A stretch of 64,000 bases of DNA. Source: Globodera rostochiensis (Eukaryota > Nematoda > Chromadorea > Rhabditida > Heteroderidae). Under the pieces are notes generated by a model, which saw only the letters and a program-made list of their open reading frames with translations, was not told the DNA's origin and searched no databases. The stretch is from assembly GCA_018350325.1 (NCBI GenBank), contig JAEVLN010000010.1:1116001-1180000 (forward strand). The letters run 5' to 3'. A program made the translations under genes and the position numbers. Below are positions 21,695 to 33,728 of this stretch, in pieces. The number at the start of each line of letters is the position of its first letter. Position 1 is the first letter of the stretch.

Positions 21695-22187
21695 TTAGCC
21701 AATGACAAAACCAACACAAAGCATTATGTAAAAAACAGTGGCCACAAACAAGCACACCCATCCGGCATTGTCTCCGTACAGAATGGCCAAGTACACGCTT
21801 AACTTCAGTGCATGCCACCAGTACAGCATGCTGACCATGATGAAGATAACCAAAATTCCGGTGGTCAATGACGTGGCGATGTTGAACTTGCCGAGCATGA
21901 TGGAATGGTTGATGTGCAGCCAGTGCAGTTGCAGGCCGGGCAACGGTGCAGTCAAGCTCCAATCCACCACCTTGGCGTCAATTAGCAGCGCTGCTGCAGT
22001 AGAGGACCCCTCTTTTCCTGTTAAAAAGAAAATTCGAATTTGTTTAAAATTAAAAATATTTAATATTTAAAAAAAAATTAAATTATAAATGGAGGGTCCA
22101 TTAAAAGTTGCCTGCAACAATATACGCGTTGATGCCAGCTCCTGTCATAATGCCACGTCTTCCCCTTTTATGTTTATTGACAGCTTT
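21695..22187 (-). CDS. Membrane protein of unknown family (C-terminal exons; GC-AG intron)
   Basis: Two exons are clear on the minus strand: 22187-22112 (KAVNKHKRGRRGIMTGAGIN and AYIVA) and 22017-21695. The latter encodes GKEGSSTAAALLIDAKVV, then HWLHINHSIMLGKFN and at least two strongly hydrophobic helices (SLTTGILVIFIMVSMLYWW and VCLFVATVFYIMLCVGFVIG), and stops at 21695. They join in frame only if the donor is GCAACT, a GC-AG intron, a non-canonical class I recall being reported as common in cyst nematodes. I do not recognise the family, and the 5' end was not found. It may be the end of a longer minus-strand gene or a separate small gene. Confidence 0.5.
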
Positions 22188-22439
22188 CTAAAAAATTAAT
22201 TATAAAATAAATTTTCAAAAAAAAATATAAATTTTTAATGATAAAAAAACGAATTTTATAAGAAAAATTTGACAAACATTGTCTCCGTTTTTGCCGTCAA
22301 CAACTTCACTATTGCGTTGTACTTTTTTCAATACAAAATTTGTGAACAAATCCTTCAGCATTTTTGCAATTTGTTTGAATTTTTCAACAATGATTTTTTT
22401 CGATTTTTTCTTTTGATTGTTTTTGTTATTAAAAGGAGC

Positions 22440-25400
22440 TTTTTCATCCAACATTTGAGACATTTTCACCAGAATTCCATTCAAACTTCCTGCTTAACAA
22501 CTGATCATTGGGCACATTAATTGAAGGTTCAATTTTGGACATTTCAACGCGTTCAATGTCATCGTCCCCTGCAAATTCATTCAAATTTAAATAAAAATGA
22601 ATATAAAATTTATTTTATTTTTATTTTATTTTTTTACCAATTTTACCTTCTTTTTGTTCCAATTTATGTTTCTTTCCGCCGTTAATGCTCAAATTGGCTG
22701 TGGCGATTAGTTTGATAAACAACGCTCGAAGCCTTTCACCAGGCCCAACAACAACTTTTTTGAACGTGTATTTGGTCAAATTTTTCATTGGCAAGTAAAA
22801 TGGGATGACAACCTTTTGAGCGTTTATTAAAATTTGTTTAATAATTGTTATTATTTATTTATTGGGTCAGCCCATCATATCCATTAAAAAGGTTGGAGTT
22901 CTCTATAACTCTTCTCAAATTAAATTAAAATCAACAAATATTGGTCACTATTAGAACGCTTTAATTGAGTAGATGAATGTTTCAAACAAGTTTAAAGCGA
23001 TTTGAAGCAAGTTGGAAGAAGTTATATTTGCAAAACTGTCAAAATGACATTTTCAGCAATCAAAACAATTAGATTTGAGACAAGTTATAGGACTTCAACC
23101 TTTGTAACGGATGAGTTGGGTAAGATCCTGTGTTTATGAACCATTATTTTTTAGAATTAAATATGCTAATAGAATTTGTTAGTTTATTAGAGTTGTTTAA
23201 ATCCGGCATTTTCGAAGCAAAAACTGGTGCCGTCTTACACAACCCGTAATGTCTAAGGGCCGGGGAAAATTGGTGCACCCAAAAATCCTTCGGACTCGGC
23301 ACTTTTTGAACAACACAAATTTGCATTAATTACCTCAAATGGGGACATTTGATCAGTCATCATTTTGGGTATGACTTCAAGAATGGCATGGATTTTGTCA
23401 AAAAAGAATCGTTTCAAAAAATTTTTTGACCCCTTTTTGCGCTGGCCAAATTTGTAGCTCCAGCGATTAAGTTTTTTGAACAAACTTTCTGCGGCCCTCT
23501 CCAATGCGCCCAGTTCGCCCTTTTTCTTACCGAACAACGACAACTTTTCAATTTGACCATCAACATCGAGTCCATCCGATGCGACAAAACAGTCGCTCAG
23601 ATCGGTTGTGGGGTCGCATTGGCCTACAATATGCTAATATAAGAAATTAAATTTTGATCATTTCCTTAAGCGCCTAAATGCTCAGGGAGTGGAATTTTAA
23701 CTCATTGAATTTTGAACAAAAATAAAAATGCAAATTTTATAAGAAATTAAATTTTGATCATTTCCTTAAGCGCCTAAATGCTCAGGGAGTGGAATTTTAA
23801 TTCATTGAATTTTGAACAAAAATAAAAATGCAAATTTTATAAGAAATTAAATTGATCATTTCCTACGCCTAAATAATTAGGGAGTTGGTTAATAACATTG
23901 AATTCTGAACAAAAATAAAAATGCAAATTTTATAAGAAATTAAATTTTGATCATTTCCTTAAGCGCTAAATACTTATGGAGTTGTACTTTTAATAACATT
24001 GAATTCTGAACAAAAATAAAAATGCAAATTTCATAAGAAATTAAATTTGATCATTTCCTTAAGCGCCTACTAAATACTTAGGGAGTCGACTTTTAATTCA
24101 TTGAATCCTAAACAAAAATTAAAAAGCCGAATAAGTATAGTTATAAAACTTAAATAAATAAAAATAAAATTGGACCATCGAAGCTCATGTTGAACTGGTC
24201 CAGGTTCAGCTTCATCTCGTCCTGCAACGTTTTCAGCAGTTCTTGCCCATCATTTTCCTCTGTATATCCCATAAATCGCAATTCAAAGCCCATGCCAATG
24301 CTTTTGTCATCTTTTCCGTTATGTTCTGAGTCATTATTTTGCGCTTGTTTCCCAGTGTCCTCTGTTGGCTTAGTTGACGATGCTTTTGGCATTTGTTTGC
24401 CCATTTTGTTAATAATTTTGTCAAAAATTTGGAGTTGTTTTTTGATCAGTTCAACATTTTCTTTGTCTTTTTTTGACATTTTTTGATCGGCTTCATCCGG
24501 TCTCAACAGAAAATGCCAATTCATCAGACCACGATTTTCCTTTCTATCAAATAATTCCAAGGCTAAAGCAATATAAAATGCTTTGTAAAACATTTGGTAA
24601 ATGTTCAGACGCTTTCTCAACGAATTTTGTTCAATTTGGTCCAAAATTTTTTGAATTTTTTTGTCAATTTTTTCAATAGCGACTTCTGGCGCTTCAAAGT
24701 TCTTCTCGGCAAAAAGGTCTTTCAGCGTTTTTTGCTCGTGACATTGATTCTCTTCGCAATCTTCGCCTAAAGTATTTTGTGTTAATTACCCTTTTTTAGA
24801 TTTTGCATAAGAACTGATAATCTGAGCCGGAATGCAAAAATTTGAAAAAAAAAATTGGGTCAAAATTTAGGATATCAAAATGTTTGGATCTGTCTATACC
24901 CGGGATCGAAAAACAAAATTTTTGAAAATTTTTTTTTGAAATTTTATAACAACTTCATTTTTTATTAAGAAAATAGCTCCAATAATGCAAATTTTACAAT
25001 ACGAGGAGTTAGTAAAATTTGAATATCTTCACAAAATTGAGTCAAATTCGAATTACTAGTTGAAACAATAAAGGAGATTTTCAAATTTTGCTCGAATTTA
25101 ACCGAGTTTAAAAATAATATTCAAATTCAAATTTTACTCACTCTTGTAGTATTGAATATATTTTCAAATTTACTAGGAAAATTCGAAATAATCAAATAAT
25201 ATGCCGACACATATTTGATCAATTTGAATTTAATCAAAATATTAAAATGAAAAAGTAACGCAATTATTTAAAATGAATATATTTTTTAATTAATAAAAAC
25301 AAATTCACCCCATTCCCGTCGCTCTTCATCGAACAGCTCCTTAAGCGTTTTTTGACTGTTTGTCCGTTTCTGTCGACGCATTTTTTGACCGTTTGTCCGT

Positions 25401-26031
25401 TTCTGTCGACGCATTTTTTGACCGTTTGTCCGTTTCTGTCGACGCACTGACCTGCGCAGCTTGCCCATCACGCGTCCCATCCCCTCCAGCGCTTTTCGAT
25501 ATTCGTCCCTAATCGGATGCGTCAATGTTCCCTTAGCATTCCATTTGTGCAATTGTCGTACAACATTTTGATAACTTTGCGACAATTTTACACCCATTCT
25601 GTGCAACCAATTGTTGTCCAATTTTTCCAAACGTAAATTTTCATATTTTTGATGTAAAAACGTCCAATGCTCCTTCTCATTTTGTGTGGTTATTTTTTGA
25701 AAATTCAAACGATGCGCCAAATTTTTGTTCAGCGACATTAACAATTCACTAAAATTCAATTTTAACAAATGGTTTTTTAAAATTTATTTTTTATTTTTTA
25801 AAAATACCGACCGCATCATAAAGCATTCGCCATTGGCATTGTGTTGGCCATTTGTTGGCATTGTGTCTTTCATTGTTGTCGGAAATTCCATTGCGGTGTC
25901 CAATTGCATTGTGTAAAAATTAACAAAAATTTCATATTTAAATTTGTCGCCAGCGACTGCAGCAAAAAATTGGCTGGCACACGGAAACAAATACTCGTCA
26001 AAACTTTTGTTCAACACAGCTGTAATAATTA
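22440..26031 (-). CDS. Unrecognised multi-exon lysine-rich protein gene
   Basis: A chain of exon-like minus-strand frames lies here. They are about 26,020-25,808 (NKSFDEYLFPCASQFFAAVA), 25,745-25,310 (WTFLHQKYENLRLEKLDNNW, then three tandem RRQKRTNGQKM units and TLKELFDEERREWGE), 24,770-24,175 (EQKTLKDLFAEKNFEAPEVA, IYQMFYKAFYIALALELFD, a charged low-complexity stretch), 23,625-23,330 (LSLFGKKKGELGALERAAES), 22,790-22,640 (MKNLTKYTFKKVVVGPGERL) and about 22,570-22,450. QKTLK-E/D-LF occurs in two neighbouring exons, suggesting an internal repeat. Exons end at plausible GT and AG sites, but I have not proved one continuous frame, and it could be more than one gene. No family is recognised; lysine and glutamate richness suggests a soluble, possibly nuclear or coiled protein. 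Confidence 0.4.
23637..24130 (+). repeat. 100-bp tandem repeat, about five copies, in an intron
   Basis: The unit starts AAGAAATTAAATTTTGATCA and contains TTTCCTTAAGCGCCTAAAT and AACAAAAATAAAAATGCAAA. Anchor words recur at about 23,641, 23,741, 23,841, 23,937 and 24,036. The first two copies are nearly identical and later ones are more diverged. Confidence 0.85.
24990..25215. repeat. A+T-rich MITE-like repeat, copy 2
   Basis: Inverted relative to the copy at 4180-4345. It shares AGTTAGTAAAATTTGAATA and ATATGCCGACACATA-type ends. Confidence 0.5.
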
Positions 26032-26039
26032 AATTTTGG

Positions 26040-26610
26040 GTTTTTTTTTAAATTTTTTAAAACAATTTTTTACGCTATGATTTTGGGGTTTTTTAAAAAT
26101 ATTTTAAACAATTTTTTACGATTTTTATGACAAAAACTACGCAAATCCGTAGTTTGGAACTCAAAATCTCGAGCTTCGGGTGCCCTTAAACAGCCGAACT
26201 GCGACACGGCTATTTTTAAGCTGTTAGACAAATACAATATTGGTCTATTAGTTGCGCATGTCTAATAAGTGCTTTTGATGACGACTGAGTGAGTCCCCAT
26301 TGAAAGGGACACTTCAGTCCAGTGCTCATAACTTTTTTTCATAGTGACTTCTTAACAAAACTTTTACCATATTTGTTGCATTAAAACCCGTGAGTCAATT
26401 GGTTTATATATATATATATATTATATATATAATATATATAATATACATATATACACAGGATGGAATTTTTGCTGTGAAATTTTTTTGAGCATGTAACTGG
26501 ATGCCAAAAAAATGTCGAGAATCCAAAATTATCGGAAATCCGGCTACATCCCTGATGTGCATGCACCTAATTTGTTTTTCTGTTTAAAACCCAGATAAAA
26601 AAATTTTTAA
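26040..26610. other. Intergenic DNA with AT dinucleotide repeat
   Basis: No gene is recognised. A (TA)n microsatellite spans about 26,404-26,452. A low-A+T patch at about 26,170-26,340 has no supported frame. Confidence 0.5.
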
Positions 26611-26613
26611 TAA

Positions 26614-28351
26614 TTAATTCATTTTTTCATTTCCTTCTCCGTTCGACACTTCATCCCCATTGGTGTGGCCTTGTTGAACATTTGCACAATTTTTAAATGG
26701 ATCTTCCACTTCCTCCTCCGCTTGGTCCTCCACGCCATCCGAAGATGCCGTCTCACCGTTCAGCCATTTTTCCATTTCTTGCACATCGTCCTCGTAAAAT
26801 GCCATCTCCAATCGTTTCCGCGTTTTTTCCCTCAATTCTGCATAAATTCCTTTCAATTTTTTGTCCAAAAAATTTCCTCCATGTTTTGCCTCAACATTTG
26901 CAATCAAATTTTGTGAAAATGCATACATAAAATGGTAAACGCATGTCACAAAATCTGAACTAATTTCGTCCAATCCATTTTCGGCATCCGCCGCCGCATT
27001 GCTGCTGCTGCTGCTGCTGCTGCTGCCACCACACTCATTGTTATTGTTGTTGGTGGTGGTGGCATTGGCACTTTGTTGTTCGTTGGCATTTTTCACACTT
27101 CGCGCACGCTCAAACCTGGCCGAAATGCTTCTGCCCAGTTTTGCGATGCTGTTAAACGGATTTTTGCGCAATTTTCGGCACTTTTGCTGCGCCATGTTCA
27201 CCAACACTTGGACGCGCACGCGCAGCGTCGGCTCCGCTAATTTCCAATTTTTTGCCTCAATTTTTGCCATTTCATTGTCCATTTCCTCCTCCCTCTCGGC
27301 GTCCTTTCGTCTCTCCTCCCTCAACGAATTTAAAATATTTATGGCAATTAATTCCGCTTTTATGGCACGCTTTTGCTCAAATTCGGGCTCATAAACATTT
27401 CGATGAAAAAATTTGATGAAAATTTGCGCATTTTTAGTGCTGATTGGATCGCATTTTAATTCTGCATAAAATAAAAAAAATATATTTTTAAAAGTGACGA
27501 AAAAACAAATATTTCTTACGCGTTTCTCCGTCAATGACAAGACAAAATTCGAATTTTCTGCGGATTTGTTCATTTTTTTCAGTTAAATCCACCAAATCTT
27601 TCCCATATATTTTCAACATTTCTTCCCATGCAGTCATTTTTTTCTCCGTATAAATGGCCAAAAGTGCATTTTGTGCCATTTCATTTTGCGCAGCATAATG
27701 TTCATTAAATTGAACTCCCCATTTAAATTGCAGACGCCACACAAGCTTTTGCATATGTTGGTAAAGCAAAAATTGCACACAATGAATGTAACCAATTGCC
27801 GCCATATGTTCACTTAAGGGAAATTGGCATTTTTTAAAAATATATATTTTTTTAATTTAAAAATACTAATTCAAATTAATTGATCATTTGGCAATCTGTT
27901 GCAATTGCACACAATGCATGTAACTAATTGCCATATGTTCACTTAAGGAATTGGCATTTAAAAAAAAATATATAATTTTATGTTCACTTAAGGAAATTGG
28001 CATTTTAAAAAAAATATATTTTTTTAATTTAAAAGTACTAATTCAAATTAACTGTTCATTTGGCAATCTGTTGCAAAGATCAGTGGCCATTGTGACCATT
28101 TTTCTGGCATTGTTTACAATAATTTTTGGATCAATCGCAGCAGCAGCATTGTTGTTTGGGGTCTGCGAAAATTTGCTTCGAAGTGATTTGACAAAATTTG
28201 CCACAATTTTTGCGGAAGATTCTTTTTTGATCGGATTTTTTGGACTTTCATCATTTTTAACGCCTTTCTCGTCTTCGAACAGACGGATTTGATAAAAATG
28301 TTCAGCAGCAAATTTAGCTTCGTCTGGTGAAAATGATTTGCAATTGAGCGC
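26614..28351 (-). CDS. Unrecognised multi-exon charged protein, 5' end unresolved
   Basis: At least three minus-strand exons follow one another. About 28,351-28,055 reads SFSPDEAKFAAEHFYQIRLF and NNARKMVTMATDLCNRLPNE. About 27,805-27,520 reads HMAAIGYIHCVQFLLYQHMQ, TEKKMTAWEEMLKIYGKDL and KFEFCLVIDGE. About 27,464-26,614 reads ELKCDPISTKNAQIFIKFFH, a long charged helix-prone segment EREEEMDNEMAKIEAKNWK, poly-Asn and poly-Ser runs, FVTCVYHFMYAFSQNLIANV and an acidic tail. The first junction works in frame with donor CA|GTTAAT and acceptor AAG|T. No signal peptide, catalytic motif or known family is seen. Style and orientation match the neighbouring gene at 22.4-26.0 kb and the exons at 58.9-62.3 kb, which may belong to one expanded lineage-specific family. 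Confidence 0.45.
27820..28055. repeat. Short direct duplications in an intron
   Basis: CATATGTTCACTTAAGG..AATTGGCATT occurs three times (about 27,805-27,830, 27,932-27,958 and 27,980-28,003), and TTCATTTGGCAATCTGTTGC-type words recur. This is local tandem duplication of an intron-exon border. Confidence 0.55.
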
Positions 28352-29802
28352 TAAAAAAATTGGGAATTAAATTTACTCTTTTTTAAATGCTTTTTTTAAT
28401 CAGGGTTTGGGTAATTAATTATAATGAAAAATTAAAAATATTTACCGTTGGAAAAATTTCTCCGATAAATTATAGTTAATAAAAAAAGTTAAACAAAAAA
28501 ATAAACCCAATTAAAAAATGATTTCATCTGTTAAATAATTAATCTTTAAAACTCAATTTAAGCAAAAAAGATGAAAGATTTTTGAAATAATTTATTTTAT
28601 CATAAAAGCTAAAAATTCAATAAGGGAAAAAATATAAATTATTCTATTCCTATATTAATTTTATGTACACCAAATTTTTTATTGATTTAACGATGTCTAT
28701 TCAGAAATATGCCATCCTATGACATAGCGCGTCCCCGACCCCTCGGGGGCGGGAAGCCGGGGTTGGGTCGGGGAGAATCCAATTGTCGGGGTCGGGGATC
28801 GGGAGTCGGAGGGGGGGGGGGGGGGGAAGAAAATGTTGTTCATATTTTTTTCATTTTCAGAAATGTTTTCACTGATTTTCTTAAATCATTAATCATGGGT
28901 GCCGATAGTTAATTTTTTATTTTTGTTGAACACAAAAAATCACATTAAATGTTTATTTTAAGTAACACAATGCCAAATCAACCTTTCAAAACAAAAAGCT
29001 GAGAAAGCAACAAATATCCAAACCATAAGCTTAATTTATATAAGTGTTAAGTGAATTCATAAATTTTTTCTAAATTTTTAATTTATTTTTATAAAAACAA
29101 TTAAGTTGAAAATTAAAAACATTTATTTACCTTCGGAAAAATTTCTCAGATATATTGTTAATAGTAAAAGTTGAACAAAAAAATATACCCAATTAAAAAT
29201 TGATTTCATTTGTTAAATAAATAAATCTTAAAGCTAAATTAAGCAAATAAATAAAATACTTGTAGTAATTATTCGGTTTAAAATAATAAATTTTTTTATT
29301 ATTATTAAAGCTAAAAATTCAAAAATGGGGAAAAAAATTTCTATTCCTATATTAATTTTATGTACACCAAATTTTTTATTGATTTAACCATGCCTATTCA
29401 GAAATTATGCCATCCTAATACATAACGCGAAGATTGATTATTTTTAACCTACAAACTCTAATATATATATATATTCACAGTTTAATTGTCTTTTTTAAAT
29501 TTATTTGTAAATAAATAAAATTGTTGTTTAATTTATGCTGGGATTTAAGCCAGTAAAATCCTAAAAAATGGCACTTATTAGTGCGTTAATTTGCTTAATT
29601 CGTAATTTTTTAACGCCTAATTAAGCAGATTTAAAGCTTTTCGCATATTAAATCAAACTTTTTGGGTAAATTTTTCAAATTTTTGGCAAAAAAGCACAAA
29701 TGCAATTAAACTTGTCCAAAAAAACTTAAATTAACGCGAAAAGGACTATTTTGGAGCATAAAAATATGTAAACTTATAACTTAAAGACTCCAAAATTTGT
29801 TT
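28352..29802. repeat. Spacer with a 300-bp direct duplication
   Basis: The segment at about 28,438-28,725 (TTACCGTTGGAAAAATTTCT ... TATTCAGAAATATGCCATCCT) is repeated at about 29,128-29,415 (TTACCTTCGGAAAAATTTCT ... TATTCAGAAATTATGCCATCC). Between them is a G+C-rich patch with CGGGGTCGGGGATCGGGAG and a poly-G tract (about 28,730-28,826). No gene is supported. Confidence 0.6.
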
Positions 29803-30161
29803 GAAAAAGCTGTTTTTGAGTTTTCAATTTCAAAAATTAGGCATTGCCAACGATAATTTTATTTAATCAAACGCTCTGTCCTGTCTTGTGATATTTTCTA
29901 AGCTTCAACATTGGAATTCTAATTTTTTTATTTGAATAGCTGTGCAGGAAATCCACGAAAAATTAAAAACAAAAACGTTTTCAACGCGTTATGATGGCTA
30001 ATTTATTACATATTTCCCAACCGTTTTCAACTTTTCACGCCGATGGATTAAAAAATTGAATTAGTGAGCGTGACGAAAATGAAGAATATTTGCATAATAA
30101 TTTAAAAAGTTTAGTTTATGGCTTTTTTATTTGTTCATACGTTTTACGTTGGACATTTTGT

Positions 30162-30172
30162 CGGGTATATAA
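30162..30172 (+). promoter_or_regulatory. Probable TATA box of the right CAP gene
   Basis: GGGTATATAAAG lies about 105 bp before the ATG at 30,269, the mirror of the site in the left arm. Confidence 0.5.
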
Positions 30173-30268
30173 AGCGACAAAAACCGATGACAAATCATTC
30201 CGTTCAATTGGCACAACAAATTCGTCCATTTCAGCCATCAGAAAATCCGCTAAATTCGTTTGAAAAAA

Positions 30269-31231
30269 ATGGCATTTGCCCCAACAATTTCTGTTCTCTG
30301 TTTGCTGCTCATTGCGCTCTCAGAAATGCCATTCTCCGTTTTGGCACTTTCTGCGTCCAGCCGCGTGTCGGTGCTCGCGTGCCACAACAACTACCGCTCA
30401 ACGCTGGCCAAGGGCACCGCGGCAAACCTCACCGGTACGATGCCGGCCGGCAGCAATTTGATCCAGCAAAAGTACAGCACGAGCGCTGAGACGACAGCCC
30501 AAAACTGGGCCAACGGATGCTCAATGGCACATTCGAGCTCGTCGAGCAGAAACGGCATGGGCGAAAACTTGTACATGACCAGCTCATCGACGATCACCGA
30601 AGGTACATATTCAAAAGGTTGAATTGGCTTAGGAAAGTTTCCAATTGTAGCGGATGCCCTGAAGCAGGCATGCGACATGTGGTGGGCGGAGTTGAAGCAG
30701 TACGGGTTTCAATCCAGTCTTGTCCTGGACATGAACCAGTTCAACAAGGGCATTGGGCATTGGAGTCAGGTAAATGTTCTGTTTAAAAGCCGGGTTTATA
30801 AAAAAGCCAGATCAAATCACAATTGACAATGACAGTTTGAGTTGGCATTGGATGATTCTAATTGTTTCAACACATTTAGCAAGCCTGGGCCAACACGGCG
30901 CAACTTGGATGTGCCATGGCACGCTGTCCCAGCTCGACATGGAAGACTTGGGTTGTGTGCAACTACAATGCATCGTTAGTTGTTGTTTGGGCATGATGTT
31001 GTGGGACGGGCTGGGTGTGACTACATTTTTTCGGGTCTGGCCAAGTCCACGACTTTTATGTTTTAAATGTTCAAACATTCCCTCCCCATTAATTAACTCT
31101 CATTCACCAAACATTTCAGGGGTAATTATCTGAACCAGGTCGTCTACAAAAAGGGCACCGCGTGCAGTGGCTGCTCAGATTACAGTGGCGCCTCCTGTAA
31201 CAGTACCAGCGGACTGTGCGTTTTGCCATAA
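30269..31231 (+). CDS. vap-like: Secreted CAP-domain venom-allergen-like protein, right copy
   Basis: Exons 30269-30602, 30651-30769, 30880-30974 and 31120-31231 join to 219 residues with the same boundaries as the left copy. The signal peptide differs by one residue (FSVLALS against FSVMALS). CAP motifs (GHWSQAWANTAQLGC and CNYNASGNYLNQ) and the cysteine-rich tail are intact. The tail reads SGASCNSTSGLC in both copies; the difference there is silent. Near-identity of exons and introns points to a recent duplication or ongoing gene conversion between the arms. Both copies look functional, so dosage of this secreted protein may be doubled. Alternative reading: the two arms could be alleles mis-assembled as an inverted pair, although the different outer flanks argue against it. 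Confidence 0.9.
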
Positions 31232-32226
31232 TTGAGACGGCCATAATGTTGCTTCTGGCGAGGAGAGAATAAACAAAAAAGCGAGATTTCTAATTGATCG
31301 GCTGGGAATTGTTAATGTAAATGGACGGAGACGGTATATTCACTAATGACCCGAAAATGTTGTGCAATATAATTAGATAGATAAATTATTCTTTCGGCTT
31401 TTTCCCTTTGATCCACGCCATGTTAGTTTAGTTTTAAGGCTATTAACTGGCAATATAAAGAGTTCGATCGTGATTAGGACAATGCGCATAAAGAGTTTAA
31501 GAATTGCGAAATAACGTCTTGGTCAGAAACCGCCGATATCAATACGATGTGATAAACTATTCGAGAATGACACATTCATTCGCAGATAGGGCTCGGATTT
31601 TTTTAGTGTATTAAAATGCGTTGAAATATTTACTTAAAAATTAATTCGGCAAATTCTTTTACCAAATCAATCTGTGCCCAATTTTCGTCGTTCTTCTTCT
31701 ATTTCGCTGGCACCGGCTTCATCGTGCCGTTGTTGATAATGACGGTCGTGTTCATATTGAATGAAGTCTTTTTTTGGCGCGGGAATGGCGCAACTTGATT
31801 CGGTTTTGGCGGCTTTGTGGCCACTGTGCGCGAAGGCCACACGGCACGGAACTCTTGTTTGATCAGCGTTCGATAAGGAGTGCTAAATTGGTTATGTAAA
31901 TTAATTGATTTTAGAAATTTCAGTTTTAATTCTAGAGCCGAGATCAATTAACAAACAAACATTCAGCAATTGGAACTGATCGCAATCAACTTTTACCTGA
32001 TCAAGAACAAAATCGGAGCGTTTGATGCTGCCCCAATGTTGACCAAATCGCCCCCGGCGACATTCACGTACCACAGCTGAATTGGGTTCAACCAATCGAC
32101 CACAATCAGTCGGATAATCGTGTTAAAGAAGTAGGAGCCGACTATCAATCCGCAAATGGCCGAAAGTGAACGGACGAGACGCCTACTGTTCTCACTTTGC
32201 TGAGGTACTTAAATGCGAAAAAAACA

Positions 32227-32565
32227 TACATATTGATCAGGGATACATATTGATCAGGGATACATAGTGATCAGGGATACATATTGATCAGGGATACATA
32301 TTGATCAGGGATACATATTGATCAGGGATACATAGTGATCAGGGATACATATTGATCAGGGATACATATTGATCAGGGATACATATTGATCAGGGATACA
32401 TATTGATCAGGGATACATATTGATCAGGGATACATATTGATCAGGGTACATATTGATCAGGGACCTATTGATCAGGGATACATATTGATCAGGGATACAT
32501 ATTGATCAGGGTTACATATTGATCAGGGATACATATTGATCAGGGATACATATTGATCAGGGATG
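32227..32565 (-). repeat. 17-bp minisatellite, right-arm copy
   Basis: Inverse of the array at 18,446-18,779 (unit GGATACATATTGATCAG). It has fewer CATAGTGATC variants and two shortened units near 32,445-32,470. Confidence 0.9.
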
Positions 32566-33242
32566 TGTGTACCGGATGCCAAAAAAAAAGTCCGTATGTC
32601 GGCCCTAATGTCCAAAATCCGGGGAAATTTCAAAAACTAAAAATTTGATTTTTTTTTCCTAACTTTTATGATCAATTTGCGCCTAGGAACTTAAATTCTT
32701 CTTACCTTTTTTCCACACAATTAGTGCAAGCAGAACATATAAGACAAAGGTGATGATGCACACAACCATGTTGTAGTTGTAGATCAGGTTAATTGGTGTG
32801 CATGTGTCACTGAGTTGTCCGGTTACGGGTCTACATAATTTAAAAATATAATTAAATTAAATAATTTTTAATGAATTTTTACGGACTCTGTGGGGTTGTC
32901 CAATGCGTAGAAAAATACGCGAGCAGCCAAATAAACGCCCGGAATGCAGCTGAGCAGCGTGTGGATGAACAAATATGTTTTCCCACAAATTTTGTCATGA
33001 CTAAAAATGGTCAATTCCAAATTTTTTTACTTGAAGCTGGAAGGTCGCGCTGTCCATGAACGGGATGAAGTTACGTCCACTCAGAATGGTGAACAAGAAA
33101 ATGTAATGCCCAGTTTGGTGCAGGAACTCGTAGAAGGAGTTCAGCGCCAGCAAATAGTTGCTGCTCCCACGCAAACATCTGCAACAATGCAATGACGAAA
33201 AATGGGTCGATTAGACAAACACTTTCAGCTGCATCGATGGCA

Positions 33243-33352
33243 TTTTGGAAAAAACCGGGACCATTTATAACGGAGCTCGAAAAAAACCGGGACTAAATTT
33301 CAGTCCCAGAAAAGACATTTCAGTACTGGTCCTGGTCCCGTGCCACCCTACT
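33243..33352. mobile_element. Insertion shared by receptor copies 2 and 3, absent from copy 1
   Basis: A G+C-richer insert (CCGGGACCATTTATAACGGA ... GTACTGGTCCTGGTCCCGTG) is bounded on both sides by a repeat of about 20 bp, TTTCAGCTGCATCGATGGCA. The equivalent position in the left-arm receptor has that sequence once, uninterrupted. A near-identical insert lies at about 47,005-47,103. Confidence 0.7.
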
Positions 33353-33728
33353 TTCAGCTGCATCGATGGCAATTTCTGCTGATTTGGCCGGGTCCACGGA
33401 TTTATGTTTTTTTTGTTTAAAATTAGAAAAGAATCCCAAAAATAGCATAACAAAATTAATTAGGTAATTATTATTCTTTTATGTGCCTGTGCCTACTTGT
33501 GTTTGAGTGTCAAATAGACCAAAAAAAGGTTCATGAAATTGCCGGGCACCGCGCAAAGTCCAATCAGAATTGCCATTGTGACGAGTCCGGCACTTGGGCC
33601 GGCATTTTTGTACGTGTCGTAAAACTGAAAATCATTTAATTAATTTTAAATTACCAAATAAAATATGTTTAAATTCATACCAAATTGCCAAGAATCGTCG
33701 AATTTGAAGACAATTTATTAAAATCCAT

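Larger units (their letters stand above)
31699..33728 (-). pseudogene. 7TM receptor, right-arm copy with internal deletion
   Basis: Follows the intact receptor exon by exon from ATG (33728-33726) to stop (31699). A deletion of about 160 bp joins the intron before exon 4 directly to exon 3 after the FMDSATFQLQ region. The second half of exon 3, including helix 3 and the DRF motif, and its donor site are lost. Without helix 3 the product cannot form a normal 7TM receptor. Exons 1, 2 and 4-7 remain close to the intact copy, so the damage is probably recent. The intron before exon 3 carries a roughly 100-bp insertion flanked by a duplicated TTTCAGCTGCATCGATGGCA. Confidence 0.75.

Noticed and set aside
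30260..30268. Upstream TTG start adding MKK to the CAP protein
   Set aside because: The adjacent ATG at 30,269 gives a normal signal peptide; TTG initiation is not expected in a nuclear nematode gene.
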